32,673 bases of DNA from Acidimicrobiales bacterium (lineage in GTDB: Bacteria; Actinomycetota; Acidimicrobiia; Acidimicrobiales; SZUA-35): positions 18,403 through 51,075 of the forward strand of contig JAHDFR010000008.1 of NCBI GenBank assembly GCA_020628065.1. The letters are read 5' to 3'. Under the pieces are notes generated by a model, which was given only the letters and a program-made list of their open reading frames with translations, did no database searches and was not told the origin of the DNA. The position numbers and the translations under genes are program-made. Numbering within the stretch: position 1 is the stretch's first letter; each line of letters starts with the position of its first letter. Shown here in pieces: positions 16,477 through 24,143 of this stretch.

Positions 16477-16505
16477 TAGAACACCTCAGTGCCAAAAGCT
16501 ATACT
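16477..16505 (+). promoter_or_regulatory. Candidate leaderless promoter of the winged-helix gene
   Basis: TATACT (16500-16505) is a good -10 element, with a weak TAGAAC -35 (16477-16482) at 17 bases. The -10 ends 6 bases before GTG 16512, so the start codon would be at or next to the transcript start. The word AAAGCTA (16495-16501) overlaps the -10. Confidence 0.45.
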
Positions 16506-16511
16506 CAGCAG

Positions 16512-16820
16512 GTGGCATCAACGAAGACGGAGCCCGTCAGAGGCGACGAAGCAACCTGGACGTTTCTGACCAATCATGCCCACGTGATGATTGCGATCAG
16601 TAGAGACCCCGACGTGCGCCAGCGCGACGTGGCCGATCAGGTGGGAATAACCATCGGTGCTGTTCAGCGGATCGTCCACGAGCTGGTGGATGGCGGCTAC
16701 CTGATCAGCGAACGGGTGGGACGCAGGAATCACTACCGCATCAACGGCGACAAGTCACTCCGTCACCCGATGGAGTCCGGGCACAACATCGACGAACTTA
16801 TCTCCCTGCTTAAAACCTGA
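16512..16820 (+). CDS. Small winged-helix transcriptional regulator, paralogue of the 28138 gene
   Basis: A 102-residue, single-domain DNA-binding protein. After a short tail comes TWTFLTNHAHVMIAISRDPD, then the helix-turn-helix QRDVADQVGITIGAVQRIVH, and a wing with GGYLISERVGRRNHYRIN. The end reads LRHPMESGHNIDELISLL. It is a MarR/ArsR-like one-domain regulator. Its closest relative in the window is the 28138 gene, with nearly the same sequence over the whole fold. The frame is open to 16449, but homology with the paralogue and the TATACT box support GTG 16512. It probably regulates nearby ion-transport genes; that is inference. Confidence 0.8.
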   Translation: MASTKTEPVRGDEATWTFLTNHAHVMIAISRDPDVRQRDVADQVGITIGAVQRIVHELVDGGYLISERVGRRNHYRINGDKSLRHPMESGHNIDELISLLKT

Positions 16821-16856
16821 TGGGGGCGCGTCAGGCGGTCAGTCGGAGACGATCGG

Positions 16857-19025
16857 CTAACGCTTCTCTATGACGCCCGCCCCGACCCTGACCTCCACCG
16901 GCTGACCGGTGGAAAAGAAGCGGGTGGCGCCACTCACATTGGTTATGGCCGGCACACCCCGCTCTCGGAGCAGGATGGACCCGTGCGACAGGTCCCCGCC
17001 GGTTTCGACAACCACGGCGGCCACCTGGGTGAAAGTGGGTATCCAACCGGCGTCAACCGAGCGAGCCACCAGCACCGTTGACGCTGGATCAAAGCCTTCC
17101 GGCAGATCGACCGACGGCTCGCGCAGCACCCAGGCTTTTCCGCCGACGACGCCATCGGTCAACGGTAATCCGGACAGTCGATCGCCTGTTGGGGCGTCCT
17201 GGCGCCACGACGCCGGGTCGTCGAAGCGTTTAACCACCGGCGGAGGGTCGAGCTCGGCCAGTCGGTCTCTTTCGTCCAGCCGATCCGTCCAGAACGCCGG
17301 CGCGGGGGTCCAACCCTTATCGAGGGCGCAGGCCTCATCGGTCGTCAGCAGCCAGAGGTCGTCGACTTGTCGAAGCTGCCCACGCTTCACCGCCTGATCA
17401 GCCAGATCAACCAGAGACAGGCGAATGTCGGCGAAGCCGGCCATGGCCTGATGACGCAGCGCTTCCCGCGCCGTCACCGGCTGCCGCGCCGCCGCCCAAA
17501 CAGGTCTGGTCGCCGCTCGCAGCAGGCGCTGTCGCACCGTCACCTTCTCAATATTCTCGAAGGTGGCAGTTGCCGGTCGCTCGATCGTTGCCCGGCCGCC
17601 ACCAGGCTGGCCAAGCAAACCGGGATCGTCGCTGAACCGGGGTCGGGCGATGTCGGACTCGTAGACCGCCCGGTGGCCGAACTGCGTCATGAATCGATCG
17701 ATGGAAACGGTCCCGGCTTGAACGTCGTCCAAGGCTTCAGCCAGTTCGGTGGTGATGGTGCGATGTCGCCCGGCATGGTGGGCAAGAGTGCCGGCTCGGC
17801 GCAGTACGGCCATGGGCGGTCCGATGGCCGAGGACAACGGAAACATACCGGTGACCAGTCCGACGTACGCTCGTTGGAGTTGATGTAGGGCCTCGGTGAA
17901 CGACTGGGCTTGTGGTTCGCCCATGGCGGCCAGCTTCCGCTGAATTCGACCGGCTCGAACGACGGCGGCGATCTGGGCCAGGCCCATACGAACCAGGACC
18001 GGTGACTTGACGGCGATGCGGCGTATGTCAGCCGGTCGGTCGTTGTCGGGCGGCCCACCGATGGAGTCGGCCACCAGCCGAGTCGGCAGTCCAAGGTGGC
18101 GAAGCAGATCCTCCAGCAGCGTGAGGTTGATAAAGGGCCGACCGGCGATCACCTCAAGGAACAGCCGGTTGTCCGGCAGGCTGTCGTCGAAACGCCGATA
18201 CCACCCGAACAGCTCACGCCCGGCACCCTCGATCACGCTGGTCATCAGATGCGACGGCAGCGGAGGCAGAATTTCGGCATGGTTGGCGATGGTGAAGGCT
18301 TCGTTGCGCCTGATGGGTGTGGTGATGGGGCGTATCTGCACCAGCCAGCACGTTGAGTCGTCGTCGGCCCACTCGATGTCCCAGGGCTGGTCACCGAAGA
18401 CCTCCCGCACGCTCCGCAAGAGGTGTTGCAGCCGTTGTCGCCATCCTTCAGGTTCTGATTCCAGCCGGGCCAAGGTTGTGGCGGCTCCCGGCTCGTCCCC
18501 GCCGACCAGCCGTTCGGCTGTACCGGAGGTGGCGTTCACCATGTCGTCGTAGGTCCCGGGCTCGGTGAAGGCGACGCCTGACTGGCGAGCCTGCACCATA
18601 GTCATGATCATGACGTCTCGCCGGAGCCGCCCCGGGTCGATGCCGGCTGCGAGCAGATCAGAGGTTCGGTCCTCGGCCGAGGCCCGCACCCGTTCCACCG
18701 CAGCCGCCACCTGATCGATCGGTACCCGTAGTTCGGTTCGGAACCATCCGGCCAGGCTGGACTCGGCCTGATCTTCGGCCGAGAAGACGGAGCGCACGGC
18801 AACGGTCTCGGTCAGTACTCCGGCCGCTCGGAGTTGCGCCGCCGTGGGTACGACCGCACCATCGGAAACGACCACCAAGGCAGGCACCGGTAGCCCAGCT
18901 GCGGCGCCCTCGATTAGTCGCCCGGCCTTACCACCGGTCGTGATGGAAGCTGATGACGACTCGATGGTTGGCGGGTTTCTGAAGAACGAGCGCCAGGAGT
19001 CGGTGGGACGGTTCTTGATTATCAC
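16857..19025 (-). CDS. PEP-utilising / pyruvate-phosphate-dikinase-like protein
   Basis: A 722-residue protein with the two end modules of PEP-synthase, PPDK and rifampin-phosphotransferase enzymes. The N-terminal ATP-binding part shows GGKAGRLIEGAAAGLPVP, VAVRSVFSAEDQAESSLAG, and IEWADDDSTCWLVQIRPIT (residues about 35-235). The C-terminal swivelling domain carries the phosphoryl-transfer His H681 in GGDLSHGSILLRERGVPAI. The middle, about 400 residues, is divergent and would hold the acceptor site; no substrate can be named. It may phosphorylate a small molecule using ATP, like rifampin phosphotransferase (usually longer, about 830-870 residues). The GTG start overlaps the hydrolase stop as GTGA, so it is the third gene of the peroxiredoxin-hydrolase operon. 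Confidence 0.8.
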   Translation of the reverse strand: MIIKNRPTDSWRSFFRNPPTIESSSASITTGGKAGRLIEGAAAGLPVPALVVVSDGAVVPTAAQLRAAGVLTETVAVRSVFSAEDQAESSLAGWFRTELRVPIDQVAAAVERVRASAEDRTSDLLAAGIDPGRLRRDVMIMTMVQARQSGVAFTEPGTYDDMVNATSGTAERLVGGDEPGAATTLARLESEPEGWRQRLQHLLRSVREVFGDQPWDIEWADDDSTCWLVQIRPITTPIRRNEAFTIANHAEILPPLPSHLMTSVIEGAGRELFGWYRRFDDSLPDNRLFLEVIAGRPFINLTLLEDLLRHLGLPTRLVADSIGGPPDNDRPADIRRIAVKSPVLVRMGLAQIAAVVRAGRIQRKLAAMGEPQAQSFTEALHQLQRAYVGLVTGMFPLSSAIGPPMAVLRRAGTLAHHAGRHRTITTELAEALDDVQAGTVSIDRFMTQFGHRAVYESDIARPRFSDDPGLLGQPGGGRATIERPATATFENIEKVTVRQRLLRAATRPVWAAARQPVTAREALRHQAMAGFADIRLSLVDLADQAVKRGQLRQVDDLWLLTTDEACALDKGWTPAPAFWTDRLDERDRLAELDPPPVVKRFDDPASWRQDAPTGDRLSGLPLTDGVVGGKAWVLREPSVDLPEGFDPASTVLVARSVDAGWIPTFTQVAAVVVETGGDLSHGSILLRERGVPAITNVSGATRFFSTGQPVEVRVGAGVIEKR

Positions 19026-19837
19026 CGGCGCACTTCGCTCCCCACTAGTCGGCGGGCAATGGCGACAACCTCAGTGGCGTAGTCTTTCGGCTGTTCGATC
19101 ATGGGGAAGTGGTCCCAGCCGTCCCGGATGACCACTTCAGCACCGGGAACTTTGTCGTTGATCTCGTCGGCCTGTCCGGATCGCAGAACCCGGTCGTCGG
19201 CGCCCCACAGCAGAACCACCGGCATCCCGGTGATCGGCTGGACCCCTTCGAACCATGGCCGGTTGATCAGGTCGAACATGTCTCCGAACGCCTGACAGTG
19301 CCGGTACTCGTTGAAGAAGTTGTCGAGAACGTCCTTGGGAGCACCGTGAGGAAAGAAGATGCGGCGTAGTAGCGGGCGGGGGAGCGAAGAGGAGATTCCC
19401 CGCTTGATGATTGCCCGGACCGCCTTTGTGCTCATGATCTTGGGGAACAGACGGGTGTCGAGGCTGGCACCGACCGGTGCATGAAGGATGAGCCCGTCGG
19501 CAATATCGGGCCGCCGTGATGCCAGGTCAAGGGCTATGGAGCCCCCAATTCCGTGACCCAGGAGAACCGTCTGTTCAGCCTCCGCTCCGTCGGGTGAAGG
19601 ACCCTTCATCATGTCGGCCAGTCGGTCGCCATAGTCCGACAGTGTTCTGAGACTTGGGTCTTTGGGTTTGGTGGAGAACCCGGGAAGAGTGATTGCGTCC
19701 AGCCTCACCCGGGTAGGAACGTAACCGTGGAGGAGCGCGAAGCGGGACGCGCCGCCGCCGTTGCCGTGAACCAAGACGATACGAATCGTTGGGTCGGTTG
19801 CGGTCTCGTTCTCTTGGCCTATGCGTTCGAGGCTCAT
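19022..19837 (-). CDS. Alpha/beta-hydrolase-fold protein without the nucleophilic Ser
   Basis: A 271-residue alpha/beta-hydrolase. The HGNGGG oxyanion segment, the strand order, WGADDRVL (acid region) and DGWDHFPMIEQP (catalytic His) are all in place. The nucleophile elbow reads GHGIGG where active family members have GHSxGG: residue 96, codon 19550-19552, is GGA (Gly). It therefore lacks the usual Ser and may be an inactive, ligand-binding or scaffold homologue. The frame is open to 19960, but ATG 19837 overlaps the upstream gene's stop as ATGA, which settles the start. It is the middle gene of the three-gene operon. Confidence 0.8.
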   Translation of the reverse strand: MSLERIGQENETATDPTIRIVLVHGNGGGASRFALLHGYVPTRVRLDAITLPGFSTKPKDPSLRTLSDYGDRLADMMKGPSPDGAEAEQTVLLGHGIGGSIALDLASRRPDIADGLILHAPVGASLDTRLFPKIMSTKAVRAIIKRGISSSLPRPLLRRIFFPHGAPKDVLDNFFNEYRHCQAFGDMFDLINRPWFEGVQPITGMPVVLLWGADDRVLRSGQADEINDKVPGAEVVIRDGWDHFPMIEQPKDYATEVVAIARRLVGSEVRR

Positions 19838-20436
19838 TCGGTTACCGCTTCCATGAACTTGGGGATGTTCCTGACTTCGGGATGGTGGCCGGCATGCTCG
19901 CCTCGATGAGCCCAGACGACGGTTCGGTTCCGGACGGCAAGGACGGTCGGCAACGTCCACGGATCGCCAATCTTACGGTTGATGAAGTGGCCTTGACCGA
20001 CGGCCTTCAGGCCACAGGCCCATGCTTTGGCTCCGAACATTTCACGGAAGCCACCTCGCTCGATGCCGAAGGCGGCGTACAGCTTGCCGTCCGGGTCGGC
20101 GATGGCTTGGGCGCCGGTGAACAGCTTGTCGAAGAACATGGGCCCCTGCTCAGGCGTGCCCTGGTAGACGAAGACCACTTGCGGGTAGTCGGGATTGGCT
20201 TTAACAGCGTCGGCGAACTCGTCGACCAGTTGACGGTAGAACAGTCAACCAAAGTGACGAAGAAAGACCAGGAGCGTGTCGTGGGCATTGACCAACTCGT
20301 CGAGAGTTTCGCCTTTCAGCTGGTGGCCATCGACTGGAAGCTGGAACGTGTCGGCGTCAACCGGTCTCACCGCTGGGTCATGACGGCCGGTCGACACGCT
20401 CGAATTGTGGGGTTTTGCTACCGTCTCAGCTGACAC
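19834..20436 (-). CDS. AhpC/TSA_2 (SelU/PRXL2-like) protein with in-frame TGA, candidate selenoprotein
   Basis: One continuous minus-strand frame of 200 codons is interrupted by a single TGA at codon 64 (20245-20247). Before it stands TLLVFLRHFG; after it LFYRQLVDEFADAVKANPDY. In the AhpC-TSA_2 family (PF13911), which includes vertebrate SelU, this is the first Cys of HFGCxxC, so TGA replaces the key redox Cys and Tyr the second. The rest is intact: DPDGKLYAAFGIERGG, GDPWTLPTVLAVRNRTVVW and HRGEHAGHHPE are family-typical. The GTG start has GGAG 7 bases upstream. Other genes here use TGA as stop, so the code is standard. The gene ends ATGA-coupled to the hydrolase, implying that ribosomes pass the TGA. 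The alternative is a point-mutated pseudogene or sequencing error. Confidence 0.75.
20216..20244 (-). promoter_or_regulatory. SECIS-like stem-loop just after the in-frame TGA
   Basis: Minus-strand RNA 3' of the UGA has stem AACU/AGUU (4 bp) with an 8-base loop GGUCGACG. The loop begins 18 bases after the UGA and its first two bases are G, as bacterial SECIS elements require. The loop start GGUC resembles the fdhF SECIS loop of E. coli. The stem is short, and an alternative CGUC/GACG stem is possible, so a folding test is needed. Confidence 0.4.
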
Positions 20437-20560
20437 CGTGAATCTCCGATCTCTACCGTCGATGCTGACGGCACCTACTGCCCAATACGGGGTAGAGCCA
20501 GCCCGGAGATGCAGATTGGCCCAGCTAGGGCGTGCTGGGTGTCACACCCGCCGCAAGCGG

Positions 20561-20890
20561 CTAAGTAGATTGGCCCTGGGCCGTCGGCGCTGCCAGGTCA
20601 TCGGTGATCAGATGATCGTTCTCGCCTGCCCGATAGGTGGCCCGAAACAGCAAGTGAACCCCGACCGGCAGCGTCAGGGTCATGGCGGCGGCCGCTACCA
20701 GGACGAGGCCCGCTCCGGTTGGTCCGAGCGCGATGCCGGCCCCCACAGCGGCCACAAGAAAGGCGATCGGGCTGGCCTTGCCGGCGGCGTGGAATCGAGC
20801 GTACGGGGTGTTCAACCTCAGTAAACCGATCCCGGCCAGTAGCGCCACAAGCCCACCGATTAGCATCAGGACGTTGGCCATCAAGTTCAT
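20561..20890 (-). CDS. mnhG: Na+/H+ antiporter Mrp subunit G
   Basis: A 109-residue membrane protein with three hydrophobic helices. The family lead LIGGLVALLAGIGLLRLNTPYARFHAAGKAS and an Ala/Gly-rich LGPTGAGLVLVAAAAM follow the MrpG/PhaG/MnhG pattern. It is the last gene of the seven-subunit operon. Its ATG overlaps the mnhF stop as ATGA. In the Mrp complex it belongs to the small-subunit group needed for assembly of the Na+(Li+)/H+ exchanger. A 124-bp gap with no clear gene separates it from the peroxiredoxin-like gene downstream. Confidence 0.92.
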   Translation of the reverse strand: MNLMANVLMLIGGLVALLAGIGLLRLNTPYARFHAAGKASPIAFLVAAVGAGIALGPTGAGLVLVAAAAMTLTLPVGVHLLFRATYRAGENDHLITDDLAAPTAQGQST

Positions 20891-21207
20891 GTCTTCGCCT
20901 CCCGTGATTCCTCAGTGAGCTCCGGTAGCGCCCCGGTGTCGGTTACCCGCAGTCGGGAACGTTCGGTCTCCAGGAAACGACTGGCGGCAACGGTGGCGGT
21001 GAAGCCGACGATGGCGATAACCACCAGCAAAATCAGGTAGGTAGTGTCGTTGCGTCGGGCGGCGTCGACCGAGATGGCGCCCATCAACGAGATCAAGATC
21101 ACGTCAAGAGCCATGATGCGATCTCCCAGGCCGGGTCCGACCAGAAGACGATAGGTTCCGCAAAGTGCGGCCAGCCCGAAACAACAGATGGCGGCGATGG
21201 TGATCAT
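20887..21207 (-). CDS. mnhF: Na+/H+ antiporter Mrp subunit F
   Basis: A 106-residue, three-helix membrane protein. It matches MrpF by the motif VGPGLGDRIMALDVI after the first helix, and by the second and third helices (LIGAISVDAARR-like and TYLILLVVIAIVGFTATVA). The hydrophilic tail is acidic. Overlaps of ATGA join it to mnhE and mnhG. Its role is as a small structural subunit of the antiporter. Confidence 0.93.
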   Translation of the reverse strand: MITIAAICCFGLAALCGTYRLLVGPGLGDRIMALDVILISLMGAISVDAARRNDTTYLILLVVIAIVGFTATVAASRFLETERSRLRVTDTGALPELTEESREAKT

Positions 21208-21758
21208 GTTGTTTCCTCCATGTGGAGATCATCGGCGGCCTCAGGAATCACTGGCCCGGGCACAGGCAAAGCACGGCAAGCCAGATCGGCCAATCGTTCG
21301 ACGTGGCGCAACGTGTCGTTTCGTCGACGGTCGTGGAGGATGTGGAGATACAGGGTTCCGGTGTCCAGATCGCCGTCAACAACGGCAGTACCCGGCGTCA
21401 GCGTGATGGCCACGATCAGCAAGAGGAAGTGGTCCCGGCTGCGTAACGGCAGTTGGGCGGCAACAATCGACTCTTCCGTCCGGTCCGTGGGGGTGAGAAT
21501 TTCAACTGCAACGTCAACCGTGGAGCGGACAAGGTCCACGGCCACCACCCACAGCAACTCGAGCAGAGGGCCTAGGCGGACACCGCCAACGGCGGCTGTT
21601 CCTAGACCGAGCCCTACTGTGGTGGCGGCCACCACAAATCCGGAAGCGAGGTTGGCCACCGAGAAGCTGCCCCACAGCACGCACCAGGTGGCGGTCAGTG
21701 CGGCCACTGTGGCCAGCCGTCGAGGACGGGTGAGCAGATCACGCATTCGACGAATCAT
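21204..21758 (-). CDS. mnhE: Na+/H+ antiporter Mrp subunit E
   Basis: A 184-residue protein with a basic N-terminus, a few membrane helices (residues about 14-62), and a cytoplasmic domain. The MrpE signature is seen in the LRSRDHFLLLIVAITLTPGT region, followed by VVDGDLDTGTLYLHILH. ATGA overlaps join it to mnhD and mnhF. It is an accessory subunit needed for a stable complex. Confidence 0.93.
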   Translation of the reverse strand: MIRRMRDLLTRPRRLATVAALTATWCVLWGSFSVANLASGFVVAATTVGLGLGTAAVGGVRLGPLLELLWVVAVDLVRSTVDVAVEILTPTDRTEESIVAAQLPLRSRDHFLLLIVAITLTPGTAVVDGDLDTGTLYLHILHDRRRNDTLRHVERLADLACRALPVPGPVIPEAADDLHMEETT

Positions 21759-23236
21759 GACAGCACCGCCGAGATGTAGGCGTCAGGTGTGCGCAGGTCG
21801 TCCGAGGCTTGTCGACTCAAATCGAACAGAGTCCCGGCCATCAGCGAGATGGTGAGAGTTCCGGCAACAGCCAGCCCGGTGGCGGCCAGCATGGTCCGCC
21901 GATTGCCCGGAGCCGCCTCCCGGTCGATGTCGGCGTCGTCGGTTGAACCCCAGAACACCCCGATCCAAATCTTGGCCATCGACAGCAGAGTCAGCGCACC
22001 AGCGGCCAAGGCGGCGATCACCACCGGAGTGGAGGCGGCTTCGATCCCGGCTGAGATGACGGCGAACTTGGCCACAAAACCGGAGAACGGAGGCAGCCCG
22101 GCCAAGCTCAGCGCCGGTATGGCAAACAAGGCGGCGATCAATGGTCGCCGAGCGGCCATGCCGGCCGATCGGTCAAGACTGCCGGTTCCCTGTTCGTTCT
22201 CAATCAAACCACCGACGAGGAACAGGACCGTTTTCACCGGCATGTGGTGCACCAGGAACAGGATGGCCCCTGCGGTGCCGGCGGCTGAGAACAACCCGAG
22301 ACCCATCAGCATGTAGCCGATCTGACTGATGATGTGGAACGACAGGATGCGTTTGACGTCGGACTGGGCCAAAGCCCCCAGGGCGCCAACCACCATGGTG
22401 ACACCGGCGATGACGAGCATCACCGAACCGAGGCGATCCATACCGGTCAGGGTGTGGAACCGGATCATAGCGTAGATACCGATTTTGGTCAGCAGTCCGG
22501 CAAACACGGCGGTGATGGTGGTTGGCGCAGTCGGGTAGGAGTCGGGGAGCCAGGAGAACAACGGGAAGACGGCGGCCTTGGTGCCGAAGACGACAAAGAA
22601 CCATGCGCCGATACCAAGGCGAACACCGTCCGACAGCTCGGGTATCCGTTCGGTCAGCAACGCCAGATTCACTGTTCCGGTGGCGGCGTACACAAAAGCC
22701 AGTCCGAACAGGAACAGGGTGGAGGCCAGCAGGTTCATGGCCACGTATGTCATCCCAGAGCGGATTTGGGCTCGCTGACCCTGGTGGGTCAACAGGACGT
22801 AGCTGGAGACCAGGATCAGTTCGAAGGCCACGAAGAGGGTGAAGAGGTCACCGGTGAGCATGGCCAGTGACACCCCGGCGGTCATGACGCCCAGCAACGG
22901 GCCGGCGAGCTCAGGGTTTGCGCCCCAAGCGGTCCGGCGCTGGCCGATGGCAAAAAGCTCGACCACGAAGATGATGGTCAAGGCCACCGGTAGCACTAGG
23001 GCGGCGAAGAGGTCGGCCACCAGTACGATGCCCAACTCCGGATGCCAACCGCCGACCCGGACCACATGGGTTCCGTTGGCCACCACCTGAAACAGCAGCG
23101 CCAGGGAGGCGGCGGCCGCCGCGCCCAGTCCGAGCAACGTGGCCAGATCGCGCAGCTCCGCTCGTCTACGGACCGCCATGCCGAGAGCGGCCGACGTCAA
23201 TGGGGCGAGAATAGTGGCGGCAACGAGGGTGCTCAT
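21755..23236 (-). CDS. mnhD: Na+/H+ antiporter Mrp subunit D
   Basis: A 493-residue membrane subunit related to NuoM/NuoN of complex I, with about 14 helices. The conserved proton-path residues are visible: Glu139 in FVAFELILVSSYVLL, Lys220 in FVVFGTKAAVFPLFSWLPDS, and the PTAPTTITAVFAGLLTKIG helix. It is one of the two antiporter-like ion-conducting subunits. ATGA overlaps link it to mnhC and mnhE. Confidence 0.95.
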   Translation of the reverse strand: MSTLVAATILAPLTSAALGMAVRRRAELRDLATLLGLGAAAAASLALLFQVVANGTHVVRVGGWHPELGIVLVADLFAALVLPVALTIIFVVELFAIGQRRTAWGANPELAGPLLGVMTAGVSLAMLTGDLFTLFVAFELILVSSYVLLTHQGQRAQIRSGMTYVAMNLLASTLFLFGLAFVYAATGTVNLALLTERIPELSDGVRLGIGAWFFVVFGTKAAVFPLFSWLPDSYPTAPTTITAVFAGLLTKIGIYAMIRFHTLTGMDRLGSVMLVIAGVTMVVGALGALAQSDVKRILSFHIISQIGYMLMGLGLFSAAGTAGAILFLVHHMPVKTVLFLVGGLIENEQGTGSLDRSAGMAARRPLIAALFAIPALSLAGLPPFSGFVAKFAVISAGIEAASTPVVIAALAAGALTLLSMAKIWIGVFWGSTDDADIDREAAPGNRRTMLAATGLAVAGTLTISLMAGTLFDLSRQASDDLRTPDAYISAVLS

Positions 23237-23712
23237 GATGCGGTCACCGCCTGCCGGGATGTACCGGAATGGTCGGCCGCATTGGCAATGTCATCCGACG
23301 AGGTCGTTGCCTCAGCCGGTTCCCCGTGGGCGCTGTCTCCGGGCTTGGAGTCGCCGACCTGGTCATCGCCGGCGTGAGCGATTCGTCGATCCTCCAGATC
23401 GTCCTCCACCATGTCGTCGCCCGTCAGCTGTTGCTGGCGTCCGGCCAGGGCCAGCAGGAACAGCGTCAGTCCGAAGGAGATAACGATGGCGGTGAGAGCC
23501 AGCGCTTGTGGTAGAGGGTTGGCAATCTGACTCGTCGTCCCTCCGACGATTGGAGCCTGACCGGGAGGTCCGCCGGCCGTCACCAACGCAACCACGGCGG
23601 CGTGACCGAGCAGGGTGAAACCGAGGATGACCCGGCTGAGCGACCGAGCGGTTATCAGGTAAAGGCCGACCGACGTCAAACCTCCCACGATGAACAACAG
23701 AGCGAGGCTCAT
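23233..23712 (-). CDS. mnhC: Na+/H+ antiporter Mrp subunit C
   Basis: A 159-residue NuoK-like subunit with three helices in its first 108 residues. The family motif NPLPQALALTAIVISFGLT is present. After the last helix a hydrophilic tail of about 50 residues follows, rich in Asp, Glu, Gln and Ala; many MrpC proteins are near 110-120 residues and lack this. The tail may be a lineage-specific cytoplasmic extension. ATGA overlaps join it to mnhB and mnhD. Confidence 0.93.
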   Translation of the reverse strand: MSLALLFIVGGLTSVGLYLITARSLSRVILGFTLLGHAAVVALVTAGGPPGQAPIVGGTTSQIANPLPQALALTAIVISFGLTLFLLALAGRQQQLTGDDMVEDDLEDRRIAHAGDDQVGDSKPGDSAHGEPAEATTSSDDIANAADHSGTSRQAVTAS

Positions 23713-24143
23713 GCCGGGTTGCCTTTCGAGACAAGAGAATCAGAGGTGGACAGCCCGTCCAACAGAGCGATGACGAGGCCCACCACAATTGCGGTGACCC
23801 CGATATCAAACGGAAGAGCCGAACCGGTTTTGACCGTGCCCAACAGGGGAAGGTCGAACGAAACCACTTTTTGGTCGAGCATGGCGTCACCCCACAGAAT
23901 GGGAGCGGCGGCCACGGCGACTACCAGCAACGTGCCACCGGTGATGAGAGCGGGGCCGAACGTTGGCTTCTGCAGCCCGGCCAGCGTTCGCAGAATGACG
24001 ACCGCACCGAGGACGAGCCCGGCGGCGAATCCGCCACCAGGATTGTTGTGGCCGGCGAAGAGCAAATAGACGCCGACAATGACGGCCAGTGGGCTGGCCG
24101 ACTGAACACCAAGCTGGAAAATGGGGGACCGGCTCAGGATCAT
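23709..24143 (-). CDS. mnhB: Na+/H+ antiporter Mrp subunit B
   Basis: A 144-residue four-helix membrane protein. It carries the MrpB motif GHNNPGGGFAAGLVLGAVVIL, and a second conserved helix around VTAIVVGLVIALLDGLS. It is the usual small partner of MrpA. ATGA overlaps join it to mnhA and mnhC. Confidence 0.94.
   Translation of the reverse strand: MILSRSPIFQLGVQSASPLAVIVGVYLLFAGHNNPGGGFAAGLVLGAVVILRTLAGLQKPTFGPALITGGTLLVVAVAAAPILWGDAMLDQKVVSFDLPLLGTVKTGSALPFDIGVTAIVVGLVIALLDGLSTSDSLVSKGNPA

Noticed and set aside
19834-20436. Prx-like gene as two separate genes or a frameshift
   Set aside because: Both halves are in the same frame and the only fault is the TGA, so a frameshift does not explain it.
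20437-20560. Possible extra gene between mnhG and the Prx-like gene
   Set aside because: No start with a ribosome site and no conserved product; it is just a 124-bp intergenic region.
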